From Apostichopus japonicus (Eukaryota; Echinodermata; Holothuroidea; Aspidochirotida; Stichopodidae): DNA of 64,000 nt. Location of the stretch: the NCBI RefSeq assembly GCF_037975245.1, contig NC_092579.1, forward strand, positions 23,791,166-23,855,165, given 5' to 3'. The notes beneath the pieces are model-generated. The model was not told the origin of the DNA, did not search any database, and worked only from the letters and a program-made list of their open reading frames with translations. Position 1 is the stretch's first letter. The number at the start of each line of letters is the position of its first letter. Positions 1 to 12,529 of the stretch are shown here, piece after piece. The position numbers were made by a program, and so were the translations under genes.

Positions 1-937
1 ATCCTGGTATAAATTTAACAAATGTTATAGTTAGAATTTCGTTAAGCCATTGGATATGATGATTTCCATATAATTCACTATTATATTTTGGACTCGCAAG
101 ATGGAATTACAGCACATTGTCACACAAATAACCTGAATGATCTAAATCTGTGTACCTTCCATATATAGCCCCCTCCCCACAACTCCTACAAAAAGACACA
201 CAGCAAAAAACATTTGGTAGTCAAATGTCAGAAATAGGATCTAACTAGCACAAAGCAAATGAATCCATTCTGAGCTTATTTACTTTAACCTAGGACCTGC
301 CCTCACTGCTACTGTACTACTCATATCTTGTAAACTTTAATATAACCTCGGTATTCAATCAATATGTTGCTTGTGATCCACATGAATTTTGTCTTTAAGC
401 CTTCCCACAGTTTATGTGAGATCCAGAGCAAAGTATTATCCCACTATTTTTCCATCAGGCTTTCAGCTGCCCTCAGCTTGTTACAGTTGAGGAGCAGATA
501 ATTTACTATATGCCTCCAAGAAGACCAAATAAATTTGAATTATTCTCACAAATCCTCTCTGACCATTAGTATTGATTGAAAATTGTTGACACAAGTTTTT
601 GATATTCCCTCACACAAACTCCGTGCTTTGTTTTACCAGAAGATAAGCATACATACTTTATCCTATACAAGCCATGCATCAACGACAGCTTCTTAGATAT
701 ATGGTCACATTATGTTTGTATGTGTATATATGGGTATGAAAAATATATATATATATATATATATATACATACATACATACATACATATATACATATATAT
801 ATAGATATAAATATACATCAAAATATATTTATGACTTGAATTATGTCTTAAAATCTTGGTTGCCATGGTAAAAAAATCCATGTTCTAGAATAAGCGTCTG
901 TATTGAGAGGTTAAATAGTGTGATAGGATGGTCTTAC
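1..937. other. Intron or 3' gene region of the Caskin-like gene; AT microsatellite
   Basis: No coding exon is visible. Positions 739-807 are an (AT)n tract running into a (CATA)n tract and back to (AT)n. The second half of the SAM domain is not encoded here on either strand. Confidence 0.4.
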
Positions 938-1048
938 TTCAGGTGTCATTTTGGCTATGGTGGGCATATCGTAGCCAGCCAAGGTGAAGTTGTTGGTGTA
1001 TTCGGATAGCCGATGCTGTCGAAGCCATTCATATATTCTGTCAGCGTC
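938..1048 (-). CDS. Caskin-like gene, SAM1 exon (partial gene)
   Basis: Internal exon of 37 codons, phase 0 at both ends, with acceptor CTTTCAG on its 5' side and donor GAA|GTAAGA on its 3' side. The peptide opens DADRIYEWL and contains GYDMPTIAKMTPE. This closely follows my recollection of the first half of Caskin SAM1 (an AGYD-PTIS-MTPEDLTAIG type of helix). SAM domains mediate head-to-tail polymerisation; Caskins are neuronal scaffold proteins that bind CASK. The second half of the SAM fold (expected DLTAIGVTKPGHR-like) is not in the 937 bases to the left, so the next exon lies outside the window. Other SAM proteins (SHANK, ANKS, SASH) were considered, but the GYD-PTI-MTPE core fits Caskin best. 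The family call is a match from memory, not a search. Confidence 0.7.
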
Positions 1049-4000
1049 CTGAAAGACGAAACACAACTCTGTTACACCCGACAAACATCTCCACACTTTT
1101 TGATTGTTCAGAAGACCACTGCCAAGCTCTCTTTTATTCAAGGGAAGGATTTAGTTTCAACAGATCAGGTCTCATAGTCACATATATAAATTTAGAGAGA
1201 CAGAGATTCCCCCCACAGAGAAATATCTCGCAGTGTCTTGTCTTGTTTGTCAAACTATTATCATCCATGGGAAAACATCCAATAGATTTACCCCCAGAAT
1301 GTTTTTTTTAAATATCATTCTTTGGCTTAATATTCTGCAATAAACTGATCACTTTTTGCTTCCAAGAAATGCAATTTACCATCTCTATTCATGTTAAAAG
1401 ACTTCACAAATCACAAATGAACTGAAATTGTTTCTCTGATTTTTATAGAACTAACAGTTTCTGACATCATACTTGATATGACCTTTCAAATTCTACAGTA
1501 GAAATCAAGATTATATATCCCTAGAAGTTGCTGAAAACTTCAGATTTGTCAAAAACCAAACTTTACACTATAGAATGTCTTCATTCATACCCAGAGGGGT
1601 TCACATATTAAGTTAACATAAAGGTAAAGTATCTGATTCCTAATTTGCCTGCAAGGCTCAGTTTTTAGTTGTATGTATTGTTGCATTTCCACCACAGTAA
1701 ATTGTCAATCACTTTATCAATTCCAATATCTAAACTGACATTTTATTCTCTAATTTTCTCCATTTTTCTTTCCAAATATATATATTTTTTTATGTATTTA
1801 TTTCATCCTTAATTTGCATTGTCTTGGTTCTACCAAACATTACAAAAGCTCTGAACATTTTTTAAAAACTTTTATTCACATTAAACAGGGCAGTATAGCC
1901 GGTTTCTTTGTGTATTTCAGTCACATTCAACACTGTAATACAAAGTAAAAACAGCCAAAGGAGGTATTCTGAATTTCAAATCTTTCTAACAAAGTTTTTA
2001 CAGCCAGCAAATCTTTCGGATCAAATATCAAATCTCCCAGTTCACTCTCTTATAGATCATGCCAACAGTTTGTTGTAACCGGATCACTCCCGATGACTTT
2101 GAGTATGCCTAGAGGGCAGTTTTATGAATTCATGTTTCTTCATCTAATCATCTCTTTATATTACAATATTTCTTTTCTACCCTTCTTCTCTTCACAAAAT
2201 CATTTCACAGAAAGGTAACATCATCTACTCGTTAGAATTTTTTTTCTTTTTGTAGATGGAGATTTCGATTCCATGCAACAACAAAAGAAGAAGAGATATC
2301 AAAATTACACTTTGGAATAATTAAAATGCTAGATCTATTACTAAGGGACTTTGGACAAGTTTACTGATTACAAAGTGCAACAACTAGCGGCACCTAATGT
2401 AATTAATGTACACGATCAGGTGTTACTAACTTACAACAACAAATATTGAAAACTTTCAGATAATACGAATCATAATTTTCCCTAGACAATTAAGTAACAT
2501 GCCAATGAGAAAGTCACAAGAAAATCATCAATAAAATATTGAAATAACATATTATTAAAGCTGTATTTTAATTATTTTGGGCAGAAACTTTGCCAGACAT
2601 TCTTACATTCCAAGCCAAGGGAATATTCAGAGACAATTGAATACTCTGAATCTAACTGAGAGACCATGAATGTGCTTAAAAATATTTGCATCATCTCACA
2701 AACCATAGGCAGCAAACTGTTAACATTTTAAACTTGTGTCGTTAATACTAAGTCAACATCCAGCTCAAATACAAAAGCCCAGATGGGGCCCCCAATTTCT
2801 TCATTATTATAAAAGAAGAAAATGTTTCCGGGAAGCAATTCCTGGAAACAGTCGAATAACGAGAGGAAGGAAACTGATGGCCCTTCTTGCTAAGTCATAC
2901 ATTACAGCATGTGTAACACCCTCTAATAGATACCAAGTGATTCATGTGTTATCTATGTCATATCCCTTCTCCTACATCTTATCCAGCGAGTGTTACGTCA
3001 TCTTGAAATTTCATTAATCTCCCTCTCTTTAAGATAAGCTTCTTGTTTTCTCTCCAATACAACTGTCTTTAATATTCCACAGCTAGTGCTTCATCTTGTT
3101 AACTTGCTTGAACGACCCCCACCCCTCCCCTCCCACCCATAATATCATCCACTATACCTCTCCCCGCCCCCTCACCCTTCCTGTAATTAATTCCCTACTC
3201 TTCTGATCTCTGTATTCCATACCTAGAGTTTTATCACACATGTTGAAATCACCTATACCAACCCACTATACTCCTGGTTGATCAATAAGTGAAAATATAC
3301 GTTACTGCAATTGAGAAAACTTTGGAATAACATGGAAATGAAAGAGCCATATATATATTATAATATATTATATTATATTATATCATATAACATATATCAC
3401 AACTAGATTCAAGTTTGGTACATGTAAAGGAATCCACTGGTGCATTGATTAAACAGAGGATTGAAGGGTGCACTTAACAGAACATACACCCTAAAGGCCT
3501 AAACATGCAAACTTATCTGCGGTTAGAGGTTAATGGTGGATATCTTGTTAGCAATGATGAAACCATGGTCATTAAATAATGGTTTATGTTAAAATTTGAG
3601 CATTACATATAGTTGGTGGTGGATTACATTGTTTCTGTGCACATTGTTAAAAGTTTAGAGAGTGATGCAATTCTCTACAAGGAGCTCTTCACATAATCAC
3701 TGCATAAACCATCATAACATACTATTCTTAATTTAGACTATTTCAGTCACCTAACAACGCTGTCTGCCTCCCTCATCCCATCCTGTCCCTGACCCATCCT
3801 CTCCACATCCCATTTTCCTCCCCCCCCCATATCTTACAATCTTTCATTAAAACATACACATTCACACTATGTCGAGGTGACATACATTGCTACTGTGTAG
3901 TCATTACACTAACATCCACAAAGTACATAAATCCCAGTGTTATACTCTGCTGTGTGCAACGGTTTCTCTGTGTTTATGTTGATTACTTGTGTTTAGCTAG

Positions 4001-5818
4001 ATTAATCTTCAAAGTAAATCACGATGCTGAACTCTGATTAAAAAGAATATATAATCAGTGAAAATAATCTCTTACAATATCCTTAAATAAGAATATTTTC
4101 TTCAAAACCTGACTATGATGTAATCCAAAAAAAAATAGGAAATTTGAATAATATTCCTGGAAAATGAATCCAATTAGGGGTATTCAAGGCCATCAAGACA
4201 AAGAGAGAGAAGAATAAATTAGATGCGATTATACCCGAATAAAGAAGGGATGATGTCCGCATTTGCAAAAACTCAATTTACGACGGTTTCATCACTAAAA
4301 TAAATAAATATGTATTATAATATGTATAAGTAAAAAGTGTGCCATTGAAACAACTTGCTAGGTGGTCTTCAAACAAGTTTATAGCTTGTTCTATTCAGGT
4401 TATATATGAATTAACTTTATTCTTTTTATTTCCATATTTTTAAGTACATTGTAAAATTATTTGCATTGTCTCACTTGGACAACAACACATCATGGCAGTC
4501 TTTGCAGTTCATTGCCCCACACTGAAGCAATTAAAAGATTAAAATCTCACATCTGTAATCATTGTTTGCACTTCATGATATAACTTAATAAAAAAATTGC
4601 ATAATTCTAGGTTTTTTTGCAATATGACTGTTCAGTAGTGACCAATTATTAAAGACCGGTCAGTTTGAAAATTTGAAGAAAATAAAACTGAAAAGAAATA
4701 CTTACCAAGCAACATAAATTTAATCCAAAGAGATTGTAAAAGTGTAGTTAAAACAAAGAGGTTATACAAGGAGGGTGCTGCATTAATATCAGATATAGGA
4801 ATGAAATTAAATTGTTGATGATATCATGCAGGTAATATATGACAGGTATAAAGCAGAAATTTATAAGGAGGCAGTCAAAATAGAATAATATAGTCATAGC
4901 GCATTATTGAGCCTCTCTGTATTTCTCAATCTCACAAATTGCAGTTCTTACACACATTTGTAAAAGTTACATCAATGTTCTCAATAAACCTACAGTACAA
5001 TACCAAACTTACACTATCACATATTCACATCACACCACTAAGACAATGTTTTTGTTTACCGATATTGCATTCTGCTTGCCTAATTGGTGGGAATCAACGG
5101 ACAATGCGAGAATATGACAATTTTTAGAAAAAAAAACTTTCCTCTACAATTTATGATCTTGTATCATTTCTGACCAATCAAACATCTCAGTGGAATGACA
5201 AGATTTACCCCCACTGATCAAACTTAAGCTTTTGATTTTTTTTTTGCCTTCTACTCTAGAACTATACCTGTTTCCTGTAGGTTAAGTACAGTCAATAGTA
5301 TTTGAGTCTATCTCATACTGAGAGAGCCAATCCTCACTTCAGAGAGACCTTATCTACATGCAGTTACTCTTCAATGCAACCTATACTTCCATCCCTGCAC
5401 ACTGCATGATTTTGGTGTTAAAAATCAAAGTAAGTAATGAATGGTTGGTTCACTGGTTATCAACTCTGACATTTTCTTCGGCATTGAGAATTCTTTACTA
5501 AACTGCATAAGATTAACAATGTGGTCACAGATCAGAAAATTAAATCAAGTGGAAAATATAAAACGGTTGCATTTGATGTTTTTAGTGAGATATTATTAGA
5601 TATATGTTAGGTCTGGTGCTGTAGGCTACACTATCAACTCTGGTGCTGTTATACAGGGATAATGACAGGGTGTTATCCTATTCAACTGTGAACGTGAACT
5701 ACGGAAGACTGTGAATGCCATATGTATAGCTCTCTCAGTGGTGCTTTTTCGATTGGTATTTGTGTACAGATGACCGTGGGTGCCATAAATGACCCCCGCA
5801 GTCTCTATGAGGACTAAC
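1049..5818 (-). other. Intron of the Caskin-like gene
   Basis: A 4.77-kb span between in-phase exons. It is AT-rich, with short poly-T and poly-C runs (for example around 3115-3180 and 3770-3835) and a palindromic ATATTATA stretch at 3350-3395. Short open frames here look like chance. No recognised element. Confidence 0.6.
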
Positions 5819-6049
5819 CTTTCCCTTACTCCGAGAAGAAAACTGTGCTGATCTGGATGAATCCACGCGGAATTCTGCCGTGCCGTCGCTATGGGGACGA
5901 CGCGGCCCTAGTGCAGACATTGCCTCCCGGCTTCCCATCATGTTATCAATACTTTGAGCGGCTGAGAGTTTGAGAGGCCGGTTGTAGAAGCCTGTGTATT
6001 TGGACGATGGCCCTTTGAATAGGGGCAACGTGCCGGTACCCTTCCGGTA
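5819..6049 (-). CDS. Caskin-like gene, linker exon preceding SAM1
   Basis: Exon of 77 codons, phase 0 at both ends. Its acceptor is TTCCACAG and its donor AAG|GTTAGT. It begins YRKGTGTLPLFKGP and contains RPLKLSAAQSIDNM, then a serine/arginine-rich basic stretch ending SRSKGK. It splices in frame to the SAM exon at 938-1048. The region is predicted to be disordered and has no catalytic motif. An alternative donor (GA|GTAAGG, about 10 bases further 5') exists, but it would break the phase with the SAM exon. GC content is visibly higher than in the flanking introns, as expected for coding sequence. Confidence 0.75.
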
Positions 6050-9000
6050 CTGTGGAATTCAAGATCGGCTAAAGACTATAATCAACCAATTTGCAAAAAA
6101 AAACACAAGAACAGAAAAAAAACACCCCAAGACTTTTCCACAGATATCGATTGCACAGATATGATGGCAGCATAGCCAGAAAGTATTATCGCATATTGGC
6201 AATATTTCAGTTAGATGGACTGAGCACGTTTAGAAGAACCGTTCGAAGGGAGGTGAGAGGGTTTTGCGAAGCCTCTGATTTTGTCTACCTATTTTATACA
6301 CATCTACCAGATATTCCTAGGTAAACAATGCTACATCTCTTGTTTTTCATCTCAAGTCACTCCTACATAATGTTAATTTTCCAAACCACTGCGACTGATA
6401 ATTCCTTTCCTATATGAATATTGTTATGGTCTAAATTATCTACCACAGAGAAGCTAGCAAAGAGCAGAAATGTTTCTAGAAAGTTTGCAATCTTGATATA
6501 TTGTTAATATGTATTTGGTTGTAAATGGTGCTCTATAGTACTGCTTAAGTTAAGGTTATTCTCTGTGATTGGAAGATTGGGAATGAAGTCCCTATAAACA
6601 GAAAATTATAACATTTTGCCGACCTTTATCCCAGTTAGACAAATGAGAAGTCTGTGTGAAAGAATCAACCTATGAGACACAGCTTACCAGTATATTCCTT
6701 CTTGATCTTAGCTTTTTCTACTATGGCAAAAATTTCCACTCATACATTTTCCAAGGAACATTTCCAATACTGTTTAAATAACATTTGCCTTGTGACCTTT
6801 CTCATCAAATTTTTGAAGACTCACATTTTATCAGATTTTGAAAGAACATTGTAATTTTCAGTCAACCTCAGTATGGAAGGAGTTTTAATATTTGTTTTTA
6901 ACTGTTTGCAGGAAATTGTCAAAAAACACAGAAATGAGAGGCAGGAAGAGGGCTGAAGAAGAGAAGCTTTTAAAAAATGATAAAGTAGATGAGGCTTGAG
7001 CAGCTGTATAGAAAGGGCTTGAAAAATCATATGTATGAAGACAGGGAGATGGGGCAGTAGGGGGGTAGGGGGGTGTGGGTTTGAGAAGTTGAATAGAAGG
7101 CTTAACTGTAAGACAGCAGGTACCACAGACATAAGACCCTATGCTGGTCTCAACTAGTTTATTTATAGACATTTTGTTGAGCGCTCTATTTTGTACATGA
7201 GACAAGACTGATTATAACAAGCTATCTCTACCCCAGGGACAAAAGATAGAACTGAAAAAGGCATTTCTGTAGGTTTTTAAACAGGTCTTGTCTTTTGAAT
7301 TGAAATTGCCTTCATTCAATATGGCCACAATGAATGACATGTGATGTAATTTGACCATACAAGTGTTTTTTTGATTCAGCATCCAGCTTACTTATCTGAC
7401 CAATCAAAAGGAGACATGAATAATCTGGGATTAGAATGTACTGGACTGGAGGGTTGAGATGGGCTGGCAAAGCTGACATAATAAAGGAAACCAATCAAAC
7501 GACGAACGGTGAGCGTAGCATGATACCGGCCGAATTAGCCACGATGAGGACCGACCAGAAAATAAAGACTTGTTATGGATAATGACAGCAGAGTAATAGC
7601 CAAGGAGGTATCAATATATCTCCAGGATCCAGAATCCTCACAAGAACAACAAGTTAAAATTAACGTTGTACTACAAAAGACTCTTTTCTGTTGTTGGAGT
7701 GTCTCCCTTAGTTTGAATCATGCTTGTTGTTTATAAAAAATAGAAAAATAAAAAAAACTGGTGGAGCAGGTCGACTTACAGCAATTAATAGCTTCGATGC
7801 GAATGGAATAACTACTTTAAGGTTTTATCCTATGATTTGCTTTCCTGGAGCGATCTGCATTTTTTGCATTCGATCAGTGGGAGTTGAGTGATGAGGAATC
7901 TTTAATCAGTAATGGATTGTCCATAAATAAATGATCAGTTATTTATTACAAATGTGATGAACTTCGCCTTTTAACATGTGGACGATCCCCGAGGTCACGT
8001 AGAGAATAAAATATAATTAATGCAGTAGTATTCTAGTAATGAATTAAAAATTAACATAATAAAGTAAACTATATGTTTAATTTTGGAAATCTCAGGGTGC
8101 TTTACAGCAGTTGATGGAAGTAGTTGATGGAAGAGTTGATGGAAGTATTTTCTACTGTTCTGAACTATAATCTCATATATATATAGAGCTCAATAGTTTG
8201 ACTATCCGACTTTCATTTGTTAAAGCGAAGTAAACGAACAAAATTTGGAAATTTCCATGTATGTTTTTATAACTGTGTTTGCTAAGCTCCTATGACAAGT
8301 GACCAGATGATAAAATGTTGAAGGAATCAAGTTCTTTAATTACTTTTACCCATTAATCTTTTCATTTGGCGGGGAAATCTGGGAGATTGCTTTTAGTGTG
8401 ATCTATTGTAATCTTAGTTTAAATAATACTAGGTAAGTTGGAAAAACCAAACATTAAAAAAAAACAGCTTTAAATAATGGTTTGATACTGAAGTGCATGA
8501 TGGGAAGCAAAGCTGGACAAAGTTCAACCATACAGGCAAGTCTCTGATTGATGTATTTCAAAGCTGAATCTTAAAGATACAGGAAACTACCTAGTCTTAC
8601 CCTGACAGTTGGGAATATAATTAAAAAGGTTTGTTTACCACTCATAGAGGGGGTGGGGATGGGGGTGAGGGGGAGAGGGGGTGGGGGATGGGGGTGAGGG
8701 GGAGAGGGGGTGGGGGATGGGGGTGAGGGGGAGAGGGGGAATTGATCATGTTTGATTTCCTGACCTGACCTTTGTGGGTCAATTATTCTATGCAGTCTCC
8801 TAATGGATGGGATACTTGTATCCTACATGATCAAACTTTTGAGACAAACAACTATCCTATCAAAGAATAATTGAACAAATGTTCAAGATTAGATATGTCA
8901 GGGTGCTGCAAATTATTTTTTCCAACATGTGATGTCATGGTGTCTCAAAAATTTCTGTTCCTAATTTTCACATACAAAATGAGCAGCATTGTAGCTGAAA

Positions 9001-10248
9001 CCAGTGCCTGTTTTGGGAAATACTAAAAAGAAACTAACGTATCAGAAGCAAAGATTGGCTCTAAATATCACCCTCTATCTACCACAAGAAACACAACACG
9101 GAAAGGAAGAGATAAAGAAAATTCAACCGCTTTCATATTTAAACTTGCACTGTAAGCTGTCAGTCTTGATATGAAATAAAGAAACTTTGACACCATGTTG
9201 GGCCTCAGACTATGTAGGAGATGTTTCTGTGTTGTTTGGACAAGTTGCACTGTTGCAAATGTTGATAAAGATTGGCTGGGTATGTTTCTGATTTCAGTTC
9301 ATCATCGATACTCAATTGAAATGTACAATACCACACTAGAGACATAGTAAACCATGTACCTGTTTTGTGTAACATTAACCTAACCTCATGATACTCATGC
9401 CAACAGGCTAACACGAAATAAAAGTAACATTTGACAATTAATGTGTCTACTTAATACTCTCCTTGACATGCTTTCTTGCGATATAGATTAAAAGCCATGA
9501 AACATTAAAGAGCATGTTAGCATCACAACACCAAGCACCCTTCTTTATCGGCAGATGACTAAACCAAGCCACGTGAAAGATAGTTGTTAGAGCTAGGAAA
9601 TCTCCAGCCACCAAAAAACTTTGATGAATCTGAGAATACTCATAAATGCAAGATCAAAAATAAAGGAAAAGAAAGCTGGAACAACTTCCTGAATTTCGAT
9701 GGCAAATGTCATCTAGGAAGCCATGTTGCATTTAGAAGGGAAAATGAAAGCCTGTATTCCTGTTTAACTGAATACTTGTGCCCAAATATCTTCTTTTTTT
9801 ATCAGCTTTCCTGTTTATGTGAATTTAAGCTTGATGAAAAGGTTTGTCCACTTATTAACATTAAAAGTCACACCACAGATAATAAATTAGATGCAAGACA
9901 ATTTTTTGACAAAGTAATGCTTCACAGCAGCTCCGTTGAAATTAAAAATGCAATAACACATAAAATATGCAACATGCTGCTTGAAGTTTAAAGCATAAAG
10001 CTCAGGACATTGACAAGTTTGGGGACAATGGGAAACACCAAGCAAGATAAAGGAGAACAAAAGGTTATTGTTTTCTGGCAAATCCCCCCCCCCCCCCTCT
10101 AAAAACAAATCAATGGCATGCATAAAAAGTGTTCACCAAAATATATAGAACAAAATTTTCCAGGAAATTAAAGAGTGGGTGAAAGAATTTTGGACACCTC
10201 GACTGAAGTTTTTTCCAGACAAACTGTTTGTTTAAATGTGTATCTTAC
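6050..10248 (-). other. Intron of the Caskin-like gene
   Basis: A 4.2-kb span with no recognised gene. It contains a G-rich tandem repeat at 8646-8740 (listed separately) and a poly-C run of about 15 near 10085. A 135-codon plus-strand open frame at 9584-9991 has no recognised motif and an AT-biased composition; I treat it as chance. Confidence 0.55.
8646..8740 (+). repeat. G-rich tandem repeat, about 29 bp x 3
   Basis: Three near-identical units of about 28-29 bp built from GTGGGGGATGGGGGTGAG followed by GGGGAGAG. The G-runs of 4-6 are dense enough to form G-quadruplexes on the plus strand, which is the non-template strand relative to an RNA made from the minus-strand gene around it. Confidence 0.85.
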
Positions 10249-10382
10249 CCTCCTCTCGACATTTTCATTTGACGAGGACAACTCTATCCCGCTTTCGTCG
10301 GAATATTTTGCTCCGGCTAGCCAAGGCGGTGCTGGATAGTTTAGTTTCTTTGGAGATGAATTGCTGGAGTAATTATTGTGAG
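10249..10382 (-). CDS. Caskin-like gene, linker exon
   Basis: Exon of 134 nt: two bases completing an alanine codon, then 44 codons. The acceptor is CTCATAG and the donor AGG|GTAAGA (a strong donor). The peptide runs from AHNNYSSNSSPKKLNYPAP through PWLAGAKYSDESGIEL to NENVERR. It is hydrophilic and serine/proline-rich, typical of a scaffold-protein linker with short peptide motifs. It joins in phase with the exons at 10888-11008 (upstream) and 5819-6049 (downstream). Confidence 0.75.
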
Positions 10383-10887
10383 CTATGAGGGAACAGAAGA
10401 AACAACATGAACATGTACCACACAAGGTCACACTCACCTCAAGATTGTTAAAAAGCTATAGAAAGTTTAAAACTGGTTTCATCCATTCCGAATGACTTTT
10501 AAATTATAAAAGATGTAGTTATTATTAATTACTTAAAAGGCAAAAGGTGCCACTGACATTCAACCCCACACATGGGATTCCTGCTTTACCAACAAAGAAT
10601 GAGTCCAAACGACGTTAAACATTTCTGTGCTGAGAATGTACTTTCGTATCAAGTACTATGAGAAAATTTGAAAGGTCTAATCAACTGAATCGTTATAGCG
10701 TGACACAAAAGTGATTAATTTTTAGAAAGAGAAAACAAAATTCTGGGTGAGTATACCAAGTAAATATCTCAATAAACTAGCATTAAGGTAAAAACTGGTC
10801 GAATAATGAATGTGCTTTAAAGCATTTGTTTAAAATCAAACCATTCTAGCAGATCCTGCTGTTTTCTGACTAGCTAAGTAAACTCAC
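10383..10887 (-). other. Short intron of the Caskin-like gene
   Basis: A 505-bp intron bounded by GTGAGT and CTCATAG (minus strand). Nothing else was seen in it. Confidence 0.7.
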
Positions 10888-11008
10888 CAGCTGTATGACT
10901 GGGACTTCCCCTTGACTGGGGCGAGTGTCTCATGTCATTGTTGTACCTCATTGTTCCTTGAGGAGAATGGTTGTTGTTCAACATCTCTGGTGGAGGTGGA
11001 GGAAAGTC
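10888..11008 (-). CDS. Caskin-like gene, proline-rich linker exon
   Basis: Exon of 121 nt: 40 codons plus one base. The acceptor is a good polypyrimidine tract ending TTCTTGTAG and the donor is GCTG|GTGAGT, close to consensus. The peptide starts DFPPPPPEML and continues with MRHSPQSRGSPSHTA. The pentaproline run is a possible SH3, EVH1 or WW ligand. The leftover G joins the CT of the next exon to give alanine, which supports the junction. Confidence 0.8.
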
Positions 11009-12395
11009 CTACAAGAAGATAAAAGAAGATTTAGTCACTAGGGGAGGGGGTGTCAAAATATAAATTTACTGTCAACTATAAGACAGAGATGAAGACTGGT
11101 CTCATTTGTTTGCAAATTTCTAAAACTTTTACCAAAACTTTCTCAAGACTTTGCTCAAAGCAGTATTCAATTGACCACTCCAAAACCCCTCCATCCCTCC
11201 CTCCCCACCCCCCCCAAAATATATGTCTCTAAATAATAGTAACACCTTAGAAATCAAACCTTCCTATTCAAACCTCAAAGCATTGTCCCAAGTTTATAAA
11301 GGTAGGCCTCATCTAGGTACATCTAGTTACAGAGCTATCCACCACGAATTTCAAACTTGACACAACTTCTCAGAACTATGAAGTATCTTCTGTGATGTCA
11401 AACAAAGTTTAGATATTTACTGCCACCATATGTTACATTGTATGAAAGATTGGAGTGAAGTTATTATGTGGGGACAGGTGTCTGACATATCAGTAACTTT
11501 ATCCACTCTTACTTCAAACAGACAAATAATAACGTAAGTATATACTTGTTAGCTCTTCCAAAACAACTCCTGACAAATACTTGTCTTGAGGGAGCACACA
11601 CAGTTGATTTACAAGCCGTGAAATATGACACCATTTCTAATAAGGAATTTCTAGACACCAAGAAGCTCTCTAGATAATAATCCTCTTCAAGTCACTGTTT
11701 CAAACGGTTTTAGCATCTGTCACGACTCTTTATTGAAATAAAATATTCATGGTTTAAAATATGAGCTAATTAAACACTCTGCCAAATTTTCATTTTATGT
11801 ATCATATTCAGAAACACCTGACATTTTGAGCTTGTAAATTATTTTCGGTAAATCAGGGACTGTTTCTTACCAGCGATAAACATTCTCTAAATTTCTTATC
11901 ATTTTCCCCAATATGGTTTTATATGGTCCCAATATGGTTTTGTTATTTGATCTACAGGGTTGAACGAAGAACGGGGGAAGAAATGTTGGTGAGTAGGTTT
12001 GAAATACCAATCTTACTTTGACCAATCATATTAAAGTTGTATACTTTTTTGAATTTCAAACTAATTTGAAAACTTTTATCTCACTTTCTCCATTTGTATA
12101 AATAATTTGCATTTTAAACCAGGAACGATGGGATTAAGATAATTTCCCAAATGCGAACAGAAACACGCATGGCTGTTTTCAAAGATTCCTGACAGGAAAA
12201 AAAAACAGGTTTTATATTTAAATATGCAACATTATCTTAATTTAGTAAGAGTTCTCAAAGTGTGTGAGATATTGACATTACCCAAAAACTACACATAACC
12301 AACTACTGTTGTAGTAAAGTAAGTGTTTGCAATTACATTGCAATCTTCAATTTAAAGAAAAAAAAATTCAACCTGAATGTTTTAAACTGATTTAC
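11009..12395 (-). other. Intron of the Caskin-like gene
   Basis: A 1.39-kb intron bounded by GTAAAT and TTGTAG (minus strand). AT-rich, with no repeat or gene recognised. Confidence 0.65.
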
Positions 12396-12529
12396 CTCAT
12401 TTGTATTGCCATTGTAAGGATCAGACCCCATAGGAGGGGGTGGGGGAAGTCCAGAGGGTGGGTCAGGAAGCCCTGCCACGGGTAGATGGTTGGGTCTCAT
12501 TCCGCTGGACACTGACTGACCTATACTTC
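12396..12529 (-). CDS. Caskin-like gene, proline-rich linker exon
   Basis: Exon of 134 nt: two bases, then 44 codons, phase 0 at its end. The acceptor is CTTTCCTTCGCAG and the donor GAG|GTAAAT. The peptide includes GQSVSSGMRPNHL and GLPPPPPMGSDPYNGNTNE. It carries a second pentaproline run, followed at once by the DFPPPPPE of the next exon, so the two exons place two SH3- or EVH1-type ligand motifs about 15 residues apart. Phase matches on both sides. Confidence 0.8.

Noticed and set aside
9584-9991. 135-codon plus-strand ORF
   Set aside because: No recognised motif, AT-driven amino acid content, and it lies within an intron of the minus-strand gene.
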